Source: Kitasatospora sp. SolWspMP-SS2h (GTDB taxonomy: Bacteria > Actinomycetota > Actinomycetes > Streptomycetales > Streptomycetaceae). From it: a DNA stretch of 64,000 nucleotides. Position 1 is the first letter of the stretch; every line of letters starts with the position of its first letter. The stretch lies in NCBI RefSeq assembly GCF_003259315.1, contig NZ_QLLT01000018.1, positions 124,001 to 188,000 on the forward strand, given 5' to 3'. The translations under genes were made by a program, and so were the position numbers. Below are positions 34,671-44,569 of the stretch, one piece after another. Below the pieces are notes generated by a model. The model saw only the letters and a program-made list of their open reading frames with translations. It was not told where the DNA came from and made no database searches.

Positions 34671-35911
34671 GCGGGCCGGCGGGGATGGGGACGGTGGACC
34701 CGGCCGGTGACGTCCGGTTGACCTCGGTGGCGGCCACCTTGCGCGGGGGCCCGTGGCGGGCGGCCCGGGACGCGGCGCGGGCGGCGGGGGCCCGGCCGCT
34801 GCCGGTGGAGCGGGTGGAGCTGGCCGCGGCGGCGGGGCGGACGCTGGCCGAGCCGCTGGCGGCACTCACCGACCTGCCGGCCTTCGACACCTCGGCGATG
34901 GACGGCTGGGCGGTGGCCGGTCCGGGGCCGTGGCGGCTGTCCGGCCGGGTGCTGGCGGGGCAGCCGTGCGCGCCGCTGGCGGACGGCGCGGCGGTGGAGA
35001 TCGCCACCGGTGCCCAGTTGCCGCCGGGCGCCACCGGGGTGCTCCGGCGTGAGCACGGCGTGCTCACCGAACGTCCGGACGGCGCCGTCCAGGTGCGCGG
35101 TGCGGTGGTGCCCGGGCAGGACGTCCGGCCGCGCGGGCAGGAGTGCGGCCGGGGCGAGGAGCTGCTGCCCGCGGGGCTGCCGGTGACTCCGGCGGTGCTC
35201 GGGCTGGCCGCGGCGGCCGGGCACGACCGGCTGGCCGTGCACCGCCGTCCGACCGTCGAATTGCTGGTGCTGGGCGACGAGTTGCTGGTGGCGGGGCTGC
35301 CCGGTCCGGGCCGGGTGCGGGACGCGCTCGGTCCGCTGCTGCCGCCCTGGCTGGCCGGGGCGGGGGCCGAACTGCTCGGCGGCCGCCACGTCCGGGACGA
35401 CTTCGGGCTGCTGCGGGACGCGATCCGGCACTCGCCCGCGGACCTGGTGCTCACCACCGGCGGCACCGCCGCCGGGCCGGTGGACTTCCTGCACGCCGCG
35501 CTGGAGGCCACCGGCGGGCACCCGCTAGTGGACGGGGTGGCGGTGCGGCCCGGGCACCCGATGCTGCTGGCGGCGCTGCCCGGCGGCCGTCACCTGGTGG
35601 GGCTGCCCGGCAACCCGCTGGCCGCGGTGGCGGGCACCGTCACGCTGGCCCTGCCGCTGCTGCACGCGCTGTCCGGCCGGGCCGCGCCGGCCGCCGGTCC
35701 GGTCGAGCCGCTGGCCGCCGCGCTGCCCGGGCACCCCGTCGACACCCGGCTGCACCCGGTGCGCCGGACCGCCGCCGGGCTGGCCCCGCTGCCGCACGAC
35801 GGACCGGCGATGCTGCGCGGTCTGGCCCGGGCCGAGGCGCTGGCGGTCGTCCCGCCCGGCGGCCTGGCGGCGGGGGAGTACGCGGAGGTGCTGGCGCTGC
35901 CCGCGGCCTGA
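34667..35911 (+). CDS. moeA: Molybdopterin molybdotransferase MoeA
   Basis: This enzyme inserts molybdate into adenylated molybdopterin and has 414 residues. The substrate loop FDTSAMDGWAV (about residues 76-86), EIATGAQLPPGATGVLRRE, the domain III motif LVLTTGGTAAG, and VRPGHPMLLA with GLPGNPLAAV are all present. The TSAMDG start of the active site is conserved, though the GDEL motif (LLVLGDELLVAG) is shifted relative to E. coli MoeA. The ATG overlaps the DUF6457 stop. A 48-bp palindrome lies just downstream. Confidence 0.92.
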   Translation: MSGPAGMGTVDPAGDVRLTSVAATLRGGPWRAARDAARAAGARPLPVERVELAAAAGRTLAEPLAALTDLPAFDTSAMDGWAVAGPGPWRLSGRVLAGQPCAPLADGAAVEIATGAQLPPGATGVLRREHGVLTERPDGAVQVRGAVVPGQDVRPRGQECGRGEELLPAGLPVTPAVLGLAAAAGHDRLAVHRRPTVELLVLGDELLVAGLPGPGRVRDALGPLLPPWLAGAGAELLGGRHVRDDFGLLRDAIRHSPADLVLTTGGTAAGPVDFLHAALEATGGHPLVDGVAVRPGHPMLLAALPGGRHLVGLPGNPLAAVAGTVTLALPLLHALSGRAAPAAGPVEPLAAALPGHPVDTRLHPVRRTAAGLAPLPHDGPAMLRGLARAEALAVVPPGGLAAGEYAEVLALPAA

Positions 35912-35941
35912 GCCCCGGAATCCGGCGGGCGGGCGGGCGGA

Positions 35942-35989
35942 CGCGAGGAGGGGGCGGTGTTCCACGTGGAACACCGCCCCCTCCTCGCG
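35942..35989. terminator. 48-bp perfect palindrome with parS core, bidirectional terminator
   Basis: The arms 35942-35965 and 35966-35989 are exact reverse complements (24 + 24 bp). The GC-rich outer arms start CGCGAGGAGGGGGCGG and the centre is the parS-like GTTCCACGTGGAAC at 35959-35972. It lies between convergent moeA and the potassium channel gene, where a terminator is expected. As RNA it would fold into a 20-bp or longer hairpin. It could therefore be a terminator and a ParB site at once. Confidence 0.85.
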
Positions 35990-35996
35990 CCCCGGG

Positions 35997-37163
35997 TCAG
36001 TGGGTGACCTGGGTGCCCTGCTTGATGACGATCAGGCGGTCGGTGAGCTGGAGCACCGCGGCCTCCGGCTCGGTGTAGTTGAGCACACGGCGGCCGCGGA
36101 CCACCGCCACCACCAGGTCGTCCAGCTCGCGCGGGCTGCGTCCGGCCTCGGCCCTGGTGACCGGGCGCTCGGTGACGTCCAGGCCGTTGCCGTAGGTCAG
36201 CAGGTCCTCCATCACCGCGCCCGCGTTGGGGCTGAGCATCGACATGCCCAGCAGTCGGCCCGCCGAGCTGGAGGAGGTGACCACCACGTCCGCGCCGCTC
36301 TGCCGCAGCAGCGGGGCGTTCTCGTCCTCGCGGACGGCGGCGACCACGGTGGCGGCCTTGTTCAGCTGGCGGGCGGTCAGGGTGATCAGGGCGGCGGTGT
36401 CGTCGCGCTCGGGGGCGACCACCACCTGGGCGGCGCGCGGCAGTTCGGCCCGGATCAGGGTGGCGGCCCGGGTGGCGTCGCCGAGCACGCCGACCAGCCC
36501 GTCGTGGGTGGCCTGCTCGACGGCCTTGGCCTGCGGGTCGACCACCACGATGGACTCCTTCGGGACGCCCTGTCCCAGCAGGGTGTCCACGGCGCTGCGA
36601 CCCTTGGTGCCGTAGCCGATGACGACGGTGTGGTCCCGCACGGTGTGCCTCCAGCGTTCGATCCGCCACTGCAGGCGGGTGCGTTCGGTGAGCACTTCGA
36701 GAGTCGTGCCGACCAGGATGATCAGGAAGACCACGCGCAGCGGCGTGATCACGAGGATGTTCACCAGCCGCGCGCCGTCGCTCACCGGGGTGATGTCGCC
36801 GTACCCGGTGGTGGAGAGGGTGACGGTGGCGTAGTACGCCGAGTCGAGCAGGCTGACCGAGGTGTCCGCGTTGTCGTGGTAGCCCGCGTGGTCCGCGTAC
36901 ACGATCAGCGTGGTGGCCGCCAGCACGCCCAGCGCCAGCAGCAGCCGACGGGCGACCTGGAGGGTCGGCGGCCGGCCCGGCCGGGACGGGAGGGCGATCC
37001 GTCGGGTGGGGTCGGTGGTGTCGGTGCCCGCGTCCCGGAAGAGACTGCGCGTCAGGAAGGACGGTCGGGCACCCGGGTCCTGGGGCGGGGTGGTTTTCGG
37101 CACAGGGACAAGGATGGGGGGTCGGGTCGCCCCGGGGTGACGGCGGGGCCGGAGTGTCGCCAC
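35997..37163 (-). CDS. Potassium channel with RCK (TrkA-N) domain
   Basis: This 388-residue membrane protein has a two-helix ion channel module (RRLLLALGVLAATTLIVYA, then the pore). The selectivity filter TLSTTGYGDITP is intact (near residue 120). After the second helix a cytoplasmic RCK/NAD-binding domain begins at VVIGYGTKGRSAVDTLL, and a TrkA-C-like end reads QLTDRLIVIKQGTQ. The gene has no strong ribosome site at the ATG; a GTG 20 codons later is an alternative. It diverges from the quinone oxidoreductase gene. Confidence 0.88.
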   Translation of the reverse strand: MATLRPRRHPGATRPPILVPVPKTTPPQDPGARPSFLTRSLFRDAGTDTTDPTRRIALPSRPGRPPTLQVARRLLLALGVLAATTLIVYADHAGYHDNADTSVSLLDSAYYATVTLSTTGYGDITPVSDGARLVNILVITPLRVVFLIILVGTTLEVLTERTRLQWRIERWRHTVRDHTVVIGYGTKGRSAVDTLLGQGVPKESIVVVDPQAKAVEQATHDGLVGVLGDATRAATLIRAELPRAAQVVVAPERDDTAALITLTARQLNKAATVVAAVREDENAPLLRQSGADVVVTSSSSAGRLLGMSMLSPNAGAVMEDLLTYGNGLDVTERPVTRAEAGRSPRELDDLVVAVVRGRRVLNYTEPEAAVLQLTDRLIVIKQGTQVTH

Positions 37164-37242
37164 CCTGTCCGGTCCGCCCCCGAGGCCCTGACGGACTGTC
37201 CGTTGACGGCGAGGGGGGCGGGGTGCGCGGGAACGGGAGGCG

Positions 37243-37248
37243 TAGCGT
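37243..37248 (+). promoter_or_regulatory. Possible -10 hexamer of a leaderless quinone oxidoreductase transcript
   Basis: TAGCGT ends seven bases before the ATG at 37256. A possible GGGAGG ribosome site just upstream would instead be spaced 16 bases away, so the leaderless reading is favoured. Confidence 0.4.
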
Positions 37249-37255
37249 GGCGGCC

Positions 37256-38239
37256 ATGCGAGCCATCACGATTCCCGAGCCCGGCGGCCCCGAGCGGCTG
37301 GTCTGGGCCGAGGTTCCCGATCCCGTCCCGGCGGCCGGCGAAGTGCTGGTCGAGGTCGCCGCCACCGCGGTCAACCGGGCCGACCTGCTGCAGCGCCAGG
37401 GCTTCTACGATCCGCCGCCCGGCAGTTCCCCCTACCCCGGCCTGGAGTGCGCGGGACGGATCGTCGAGGTCGGCCCCGGGGTGGCCGGCTGGGCGGTCGG
37501 CGACGAGGTGTGCGCCCTGCTCGCGGGCGGCGGCTACGCCCAGCGGGTGGCCGTCCCCGCAGGCCAACTGCTGCCCGTGCCCAAGGGGTTGACGCCGCAG
37601 CAGGCGGCGGCGCTGCCCGAGGTGGCCTGCACGGTGTGGTCCAACGTGTTCCAGGTCGCCCACCTGCGCCCCGGCGAGACCGTCCTGCTGCACGGCGGCG
37701 CCAGCGGCATCGGCACCATGGCGATCCAGCTGGCCAAGGCGGTCGGCGCCCGGGTCGCGGTCACCGCGGGCAGCCCGGAGAAGCTGGCCCGCTGCGCCGA
37801 GCTCGGCGCCGACCTGCTGATCGACTACCACCGGCAGGACTTCACCGCGGAGCTGACCGCGCTCGGCGGGGCCGACGTGATCCTCGACATCATCGGCGCC
37901 AAGTACCTGGAGCGGAACATCGACGCCCTGGCGGTCAACGGCCGCCTGGTGGTGATCGGGCTGCAGGGCGGCGTCAAGGCCGAGGTCGACCTCTCCACCC
38001 TGCTGGCCAAGCGGGCCGCCCTGGTCGCCACCAACCTGCGCGGCCGCCCGCTCGGCGAGAAGGCCGCCATCGTCGCCGCCGTCCGCGAGCACGTCTGGCC
38101 GCTGGTCGAGGCGGGCGCGGTCCGCCCGGTGGTCGACCGGGTCCTGCCGATCACCGAGGCCGCCGAGGCCCACCGGGTGGTCGAGTCCGGCGCCCAGGTC
38201 GGCAAGGTGGTCCTGGAGGTGCCGGGAGCCGCCGACTGA
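37256..38239 (+). CDS. NAD(P)H:quinone oxidoreductase (PIG3/QOR-like MDR family)
   Basis: This zinc-free medium-chain dehydrogenase/reductase of 327 residues resembles the PIG3-type quinone oxidoreductases. The MDR signature runs MRAITIPEPGGPERLVWAE, AVNRADLLQRQGFYDPPPG and YPGLECAGRIVEVG. The cofactor motif VLLHGGASGIGTMAIQLAK points to NADPH. It probably reduces quinones or alpha,beta-unsaturated carbonyls by two electrons. The neighbours do not reveal a pathway. Confidence 0.88.
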   Translation: MRAITIPEPGGPERLVWAEVPDPVPAAGEVLVEVAATAVNRADLLQRQGFYDPPPGSSPYPGLECAGRIVEVGPGVAGWAVGDEVCALLAGGGYAQRVAVPAGQLLPVPKGLTPQQAAALPEVACTVWSNVFQVAHLRPGETVLLHGGASGIGTMAIQLAKAVGARVAVTAGSPEKLARCAELGADLLIDYHRQDFTAELTALGGADVILDIIGAKYLERNIDALAVNGRLVVIGLQGGVKAEVDLSTLLAKRAALVATNLRGRPLGEKAAIVAAVREHVWPLVEAGAVRPVVDRVLPITEAAEAHRVVESGAQVGKVVLEVPGAAD

Positions 38240-38342
38240 CGGTCGACATGCCCGGAGTGTCCGCATATGTGAGTCTGGTCACAAGCTGTTCCGCCTCCGC
38301 CCGCACCCCGCTGCGGACGGCCGTCGGGAGGACCTGCTTTCC

Positions 38343-39398
38343 ATGCTCGCTCGCCGCCGCCCCGCCCCCGCCGTTCCGGCCCGTGCCACCGCCTGCCCGC
38401 CCGCGCTGCGCCGCTGGGCGGCGCTGACCGGAGTGGCGCTCCCGCTGCTGCTGGCCGCCCCAGCCCTGGCCGCCGACCCGGCGGCCGGGCCGGGGCAGCA
38501 GGCGCAGGCCCAGCTAGACGCGGCCCGGGAGCAGGCCCGAGCACAGCTGGACGCGGCGCGCGAGCAGGTGGCCGGGCTCGCGGCCGAGGTCACGGTGCCA
38601 CCGGTGAGCCCGGCGCCGGGCGGCGCGATATCCGGGCCGACCGCCCCGGCCCCCGTCCCCGGGACGGCCGCCCCGACCGCCGCCTCCACCCGCACCGCCA
38701 CCGTCCCGGCCGCCCCGGTCGCGCCAGCCGCGCCAGCCGCGCCAGCCGTCCCGGTGGAACCGGCCGGACCGGCCGAGCCCGCCGCGCCGGTCGAGTCGGC
38801 GCAGCCGTCCCCGGCCGCTCCGGCCCCCTCGTCCGCCGCGCCGTCCACCGCACCGTCCGCCGCGCCCACGCCCTCCCCCGAGGCGTCCCCGGGCCCCGCG
38901 GAGCAGCCCGAGCCCACCCCCTCCCCTTCCGCCCCGCCCGTGCCCGGGTACGGGCGGCACCAGCAGGCGGTGGTGCCGCCGCTCCCGCCGTCGCCGGAGC
39001 CCTCGGACGGCGGGACGGCGGAGGCGAGCGGGACGGCGGAGACGAGCGGGGCGGCGACCGTGGCGGCCTCCCCGGTCCGGCCGGCGCCGCCGGCCCGGCC
39101 GGGCGGGAGCGGCGCCGGACGGCAGGCGGCGCCCGCGCCGGAGGCGGCACCGCCCGGCCGGAGCGGCCCGGCCGCGGACCCGGCGGAGGACGAGGCGCTG
39201 CCGGACGAGGCGGGAACGGCCGACCCGGGGACGCCGTCGGAGGCCGCGGACGGGGCGCTGGCCGCCGGGCCGGTAGTGCCGGCCGTACCGCCGCTGCACT
39301 GGGACGATCCGTCCCTGCGGCTGCTCCCGCTGGGCGCCGGGCTGGGAATGATCGGCCTGGGTCTGGGTTTGATCGGGCTGAGGCTGCGTAGGCGCTAG
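38343..39398 (+). CDS. Secreted Pro/Ala-rich protein with C-terminal membrane anchor
   Basis: This 351-residue protein has a signal peptide ending LLLAAPALAADPA (about residue 42) and two copies of a heptad-like unit (AQAQLDAAREQ, ARAQLDAAREQ), which form a short coiled coil. About 230 residues of Pro/Ala/Ser/Glu low complexity follow. The end is LLPLGAGLGMIGLGLGLIGLRLRRR, a hydrophobic helix plus basic tail, which resembles a sorting or membrane anchor but has no LPXTG motif. No enzyme domain is visible. I do not recognise a family; a wall-spanning stalk is plausible. Confidence 0.6.
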   Translation: MLARRRPAPAVPARATACPPALRRWAALTGVALPLLLAAPALAADPAAGPGQQAQAQLDAAREQARAQLDAAREQVAGLAAEVTVPPVSPAPGGAISGPTAPAPVPGTAAPTAASTRTATVPAAPVAPAAPAAPAVPVEPAGPAEPAAPVESAQPSPAAPAPSSAAPSTAPSAAPTPSPEASPGPAEQPEPTPSPSAPPVPGYGRHQQAVVPPLPPSPEPSDGGTAEASGTAETSGAATVAASPVRPAPPARPGGSGAGRQAAPAPEAAPPGRSGPAADPAEDEALPDEAGTADPGTPSEAADGALAAGPVVPAVPPLHWDDPSLRLLPLGAGLGMIGLGLGLIGLRLRRR

Positions 39399-39489
39399 GC
39401 CGGCAGCGGTAAGACGGAGCGGCCGGGGCGGGACGATCGGCGGTCCGGCTTCGTTGACCTCCGTAGCGGATGAAGCATATGAAGGAGCT

Positions 39490-40110
39490 ATGACCAACCC
39501 GATGAACGAGCGGTCTCAGCAGGAGCCCTTCCCGGCGGCACAGGCGGCGAACGGGAGACCGGAGGACAGCCCGAAGGTGCTGATCGTCGGGCCGGACGGG
39601 ATGGCGGTGGGCACCGCGCCGGCCGGCGGGCTCGGACGGGGCGACGGGGACGACGAGCCGCGCGAGCTGCCGGTGACCGAGATGGTCGAGCAGCCGGCGA
39701 AGGTGATGCGGATCGGCAGCATGATCAAGCAGCTGCTGGAGGAGGTGCGGGCGGCGCCTCTCGACGAGGCGAGCCGGGCGCGCCTGAAGGACATCCACGC
39801 CAGCTCGATCAAGGAGCTGGAACTGGGCCTGGCCCCGGAGCTGGTCGAGGAGCTGGAGCGGCTGTCGCTGCCGTTCGCCGACGACACGATCCCGACCGAG
39901 GCCGAACTACGGATCGCCCAGGCGCAGTTGGTGGGCTGGCTGGAGGGCCTGTTCCACGGCATCCAGACCGCGCTGTTCGCCCAGCAGATGGCCGCCCGGG
40001 CCCAGTTGGAGCAGATGCGGCGGGCGCTGCCCCCGGGCCTCCAGGGCGCGGAGGGCGACCCGGAGGAGGGCGGTCCGGGCCGCGGAATCCGCTCCGGTCC
40101 GTACCTGTAG
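39490..40110 (+). CDS. bpa: Bacterial proteasome activator Bpa (PafE)
   Basis: This 206-residue protein forms the ring that opens the 20S proteasome without ATP. The conserved helical core runs from residue 65 to 180 (PAKVMRIGSMIKQLLEEVR, SSIKELELGLAPELVEELER, ELRIAQAQLVGWLEGLFHGI, AQQMAARAQLEQMRR). The extreme C-terminus, which docks into the proteasome alpha ring, reads SGPYL; the M. tuberculosis protein ends GQYL. AAGGAG precedes the ATG by four bases. It is followed by a strong UUCG hairpin and then the kinase gene. Confidence 0.93.
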   Translation: MTNPMNERSQQEPFPAAQAANGRPEDSPKVLIVGPDGMAVGTAPAGGLGRGDGDDEPRELPVTEMVEQPAKVMRIGSMIKQLLEEVRAAPLDEASRARLKDIHASSIKELELGLAPELVEELERLSLPFADDTIPTEAELRIAQAQLVGWLEGLFHGIQTALFAQQMAARAQLEQMRRALPPGLQGAEGDPEEGGPGRGIRSGPYL

Positions 40111-40130
40111 CCCTACCCACGGTGGCCTTC

Positions 40131-40158
40131 TCGGGGCCGCGCTTCGGCGCGGCCCCGA
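40131..40158 (+). terminator. Terminator with UUCG tetraloop after bpa
   Basis: A perfect 12-bp stem (TCGGGGCCGCGC) is closed by the exceptionally stable TTCG loop. It separates bpa from the kinase genes on the same strand. Confidence 0.9.
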
Positions 40159-40163
40159 ACCGC

Positions 40164-40169
40164 TACCCT
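40164..40169 (+). promoter_or_regulatory. -10 hexamer upstream of the first kinase gene
   Basis: TACCCT ends five bases before an in-frame GTG at 40175. This would allow a leaderless form of the kinase 13 residues longer than the form starting at the ATG at 40214. Confidence 0.4.
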
Positions 40170-40213
40170 GACCGGTGTCCGGAAGTACCGCGCGCCGAGG
40201 GGGAGCTGGGACC

Positions 40214-41530
<1,317 letters not shown>

Positions 41531-41710
41531 CGGCGTCGGGCGCGGTCGACCGACACGGTAATCGAACCGGGGTGCCGACAGGTTCGCGCCACCCGAAGCC
41601 ACCCCCGCGCGTACCGTCCCGTTCCACGCCGAAGGGCGCGAGACGGTAGCGTGCTGAAGAAGAACCGACAGGGCGAGCGCGCGCCGAGCGGGTGCCCGGG
41701 GCGAGGAGCG

Positions 41711-43411
41711 ATGGGTCAGAGCGAACGACCGGACGACGACGGGGACCAGCGGCCGGAGATGCCCGGGGCGGACGCCCGGGACGGGGACGCGGGCCGCCCG
41801 GACGAGGCCACCGGACCCACCGAGGTGTTCCCGACCGGCCCCCGAACTCCCGCGCGCGGCAGCGCCGTTCCGTTCCCCACCGTCGGCGACGGCCGCTACC
41901 GGCTGACCCGGCGGCTGGGCCGCGGCGGGATGGCCGAGGTGTTCGCCGCCCAGGACATCCGGCTGGGCCGCACCGTCGCCGTCAAACTGCTGCGCTCGGA
42001 GCTCGCCGAGGACGACACCGCCCGGCTGCGCTTCACCCGCGAGGCGCACGCCGTCGCGGCGCTCAACCACCACTCGATCGTCGCGGTCTACGACACCGGC
42101 GAGGAGCAGCACGGCGGGGAGTCCACCCCGTACATCGTGATGGAGCTGGTCGAGGGCCGCACCGTGCGCGAGCTGCTGGTGGACGAGGAGGCGCCGCCGG
42201 TCGACCAGGCGCTGATCATCACCGCCGGGGTGCTGGAGGCGCTGGCCTACAGCCACCGGCACGGCATCGTGCACCGGGACATCAAGCCGGCCAACGTCAT
42301 CATCACCACCACCGGCGCGGTCAAGGTGATGGACTTCGGCATCGCCCGGGCGCTGGCCGGCGGCGCCACCACCATGACGCAGACCGGCATGGTGATGGGC
42401 ACCCCGCAGTACCTCTCGCCCGAGCAGGCCCTCGGCAAGTCCGTCGACCACCGCTCCGACCTGTACGCGGCCGGCTGCATGCTGTACGAACTGCTCACCC
42501 TGCGGCCGCCGTTCGTCGGCGAGACCCCGCTGTCGGTGGTCTACCAGCACGTCCAGGACGCGCCGGTGCCGCCGTCCCGGGCCAACGACCGGGTGCCGCC
42601 GCCGCTGGACGGGCTGGTGCTGCGGGCGCTGGAGAAGAACCCCGACGACCGGTTCCAGAGCGCCGACGAGTTCCGCGCCCACCTGCAGCACGCGCTGCGG
42701 CAGATGCACGGCGCGGCCGGCGCCGGCCACCCGGCCGCCGCGGCGGGGTTGGCCGCCGCCGGGGCCGGAGCCTGGGACGCCACCCCGCCGACCGGCTCCG
42801 CCTCGCTCACCGAGCCGATGAACCCGGTCGCCGGGACGGCCGCCACCGAGGCGCTGCCCTACCAGGTCACCTCGGCCTACCGGACGCCCGCGTCGCCCTA
42901 CCCGGCGGCGGTCGGGGCCGGCGGCGGGGGCGGCGGCAGCAGGGAGGACGGCGAGGAGCCGGGGCGGCGGCGCAACCCGTGGGGCTGGGTGCTGGGCGCG
43001 GTCGCGCTGGTGCTCGCCGCCACCATCGGGGTCGCGCTCGCGCTGTCCGCCAACGACGACCACCCGAAGGGCCCGCAGGACCAGCGGCCGACGGTGCCGG
43101 TGCAGAGCGCCAGCACCCACGCCACCGACCAGCCGAGCGAGCAGCCCACCACCCAGGCGCCCAGCCGCACCCCGAGCAGCAGCAGCCGGCCGGAGACCAC
43201 GACCCCCTCGTACTCGCCGTCCGCCTCGCCCTCGACCAGCCCCTCCGCGTCGCCCTCGACCAGCCCGTCGCGCTCGTCGTCGGCGTCGCCCTCGGCCAGC
43301 GCGACCGGGACCAAGCCCAGCGAGTCGGCCAGCGCCCCCGCCTCCAACTCGCCCAGCGCGAACCCGTCCAGCACCGGAGTGGCCGTCGGAGGGCTGCCGC
43401 CCGTCCAGTAG
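41711..43411 (+). CDS. Membrane Ser/Thr protein kinase (PknB-like), second of a tandem pair
   Basis: This 566-residue kinase closely resembles its upstream neighbour. The shared stretches include VHRDIKPANV, VKVMDFGIARAL and TMTQTGMVMGTPQYLSPEQA. The invariant Lys (VAVKLL) is near residue 90, HRD near 188 and DFG near 205. One transmembrane helix lies at about 425-445, and then some 120 residues of Ser/Thr/Pro repeats (SASPSTSPSASPSTSPS) lie outside the cell, likely glycosylated and without a recognisable sensor fold. GAGGAGC precedes the ATG. Confidence 0.93.
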   Translation: MGQSERPDDDGDQRPEMPGADARDGDAGRPDEATGPTEVFPTGPRTPARGSAVPFPTVGDGRYRLTRRLGRGGMAEVFAAQDIRLGRTVAVKLLRSELAEDDTARLRFTREAHAVAALNHHSIVAVYDTGEEQHGGESTPYIVMELVEGRTVRELLVDEEAPPVDQALIITAGVLEALAYSHRHGIVHRDIKPANVIITTTGAVKVMDFGIARALAGGATTMTQTGMVMGTPQYLSPEQALGKSVDHRSDLYAAGCMLYELLTLRPPFVGETPLSVVYQHVQDAPVPPSRANDRVPPPLDGLVLRALEKNPDDRFQSADEFRAHLQHALRQMHGAAGAGHPAAAAGLAAAGAGAWDATPPTGSASLTEPMNPVAGTAATEALPYQVTSAYRTPASPYPAAVGAGGGGGGSREDGEEPGRRRNPWGWVLGAVALVLAATIGVALALSANDDHPKGPQDQRPTVPVQSASTHATDQPSEQPTTQAPSRTPSSSSRPETTTPSYSPSASPSTSPSASPSTSPSRSSSASPSASATGTKPSESASAPASNSPSANPSSTGVAVGGLPPVQ

Positions 43412-43425
43412 GCGGTGCGGGCAGG

Positions 43426-44511
43426 TCAGTTGGCGAACGCGTCGATGACCTGCTCGTACTCCTCGCACCACCAGGCCAGTTGCCCGGCCGCCGCCGGGAA
43501 CAGCGGGTCGGCGCGGTGGTCGCGGCGCTGGTAGTGCCACTGCAGCATCCACAGGTCGTTCAGCCGCTCCCACCAGACCCGGTGGACGGCGCGGGCGACC
43601 TGTTCGGCGTCCGCGGCGCCGGTGGCCCGGTAGGCGCGGGCCCAGTGGCGGACCCGGGGCAGGTCGAGGACGCCGGTGGCGCGGTCGTTGAACAGCAGGG
43701 TGGCGGCCCGGACGGCCTCCTCGGCGACCGGGTGCGGGGCGAGCTTGTCCCAGTCCAGGACGGCGCTGACGGTGTCTCCCCGGTAGAGCACGTTCAGGCC
43801 GTGGAAGTCGCCGTGGGTCCAGCCGGTGGGCGGGGCGTCGGCCGGGCCGGGGCGGCGGTGGCGGTGGGCGGCGAGCAGGTCCAGGCGCTGGGCCAGGTGC
43901 TGTTCGGCCTGCCGGTCGAAGGCGTCGTAGGGGCGGTGGGCGCGGGCCAGCGCGCGGAGTTCGGCGATGATCCGCCCGGTCTCCTCGACCTCGGCGCTGA
44001 GCACCCCGGCGGGCTGCCGCAGCGGGGCGCACACCTCGGCCAGCGTGCCGTGCAACACCCCCAGCAGGGCGCCGAGTTCGCCGCACCGGACCGGGTCGAG
44101 GCCGGTGCCGTGCCGGTGGTGTCCGGCCACCCACGGGTAGAGCGCGAACAGCCGTCCGCCGCGCGCGGTGACGGTGCGGCCGCCGGTGTCGGCGAGCGGG
44201 GCCGGCACCGGCAGGCCGCGGGCGGCCAGCGCGGTGGTGGCGCGGTGCTGGGCGGTGATCGCGGACCGGCTGGCGGTGGCCCGGTCGACGTAGCACTTGA
44301 GGAAGTAGTCGCCCGCCGCGGTGGTGATCCGGTACCCCCGGTTGAGCAGGCCCTCCGCGACCGGTTCCACCGCGAGCGGCGGCGGGACGCGGTAGGCCCG
44401 CAGGACCCCGGCCACGGCGGCGCGGGCGACCGGGGGGCTGAGGGTTCCGACGGGGGGAGCGGTGGCGTCCGGGCGGGCCGGCGCGAGGGAGATGGTCTGA
44501 CCGTCCGTCAC
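43426..44511 (-). CDS. Aminoglycoside phosphotransferase (APH)-fold kinase
   Basis: This 361-residue protein has the APH/choline kinase fold. The catalytic loop is GWTHGDFHGLNVLY (His-Gly-Asp near residue 232) and the metal motif is VLDWDKL about 20 residues on. A nucleotide-binding Lys lies in YFLKCYVDRA. It is longer and more divergent than true resistance enzymes, so a small-molecule or homoserine-kinase-like substrate is as likely as an antibiotic. It ends 15 bp from the kinase gene end (convergent). A TAGGCT hexamer ending six bases before its GTG suggests a leaderless mRNA. Confidence 0.8.
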   Translation of the reverse strand: MTDGQTISLAPARPDATAPPVGTLSPPVARAAVAGVLRAYRVPPPLAVEPVAEGLLNRGYRITTAAGDYFLKCYVDRATASRSAITAQHRATTALAARGLPVPAPLADTGGRTVTARGGRLFALYPWVAGHHRHGTGLDPVRCGELGALLGVLHGTLAEVCAPLRQPAGVLSAEVEETGRIIAELRALARAHRPYDAFDRQAEQHLAQRLDLLAAHRHRRPGPADAPPTGWTHGDFHGLNVLYRGDTVSAVLDWDKLAPHPVAEEAVRAATLLFNDRATGVLDLPRVRHWARAYRATGAADAEQVARAVHRVWWERLNDLWMLQWHYQRRDHRADPLFPAAAGQLAWWCEEYEQVIDAFAN

Positions 44512-44517
44512 GCACAG

Positions 44518-44523
44518 AGCCTA
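44518..44523 (-). promoter_or_regulatory. -10 hexamer of the leaderless APH-fold kinase transcript
   Basis: TAGGCT on the minus strand is separated by six bases from the GTG at 44511. No Shine-Dalgarno sequence is present. Confidence 0.6.
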
Positions 44524-44569
44524 TTACTCGGCGTGATGGGTGCTTGACACAGCGTGTGCGAATCTGCTC

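Noticed and set aside
39458-39486. TTGACC-N18-TATGAA as a promoter for bpa
   Set aside because: The -10 ends in A, not T, and overlaps the ribosome site, so transcription would start too close to or inside the gene; the good AAGGAG argues against a leaderless start.
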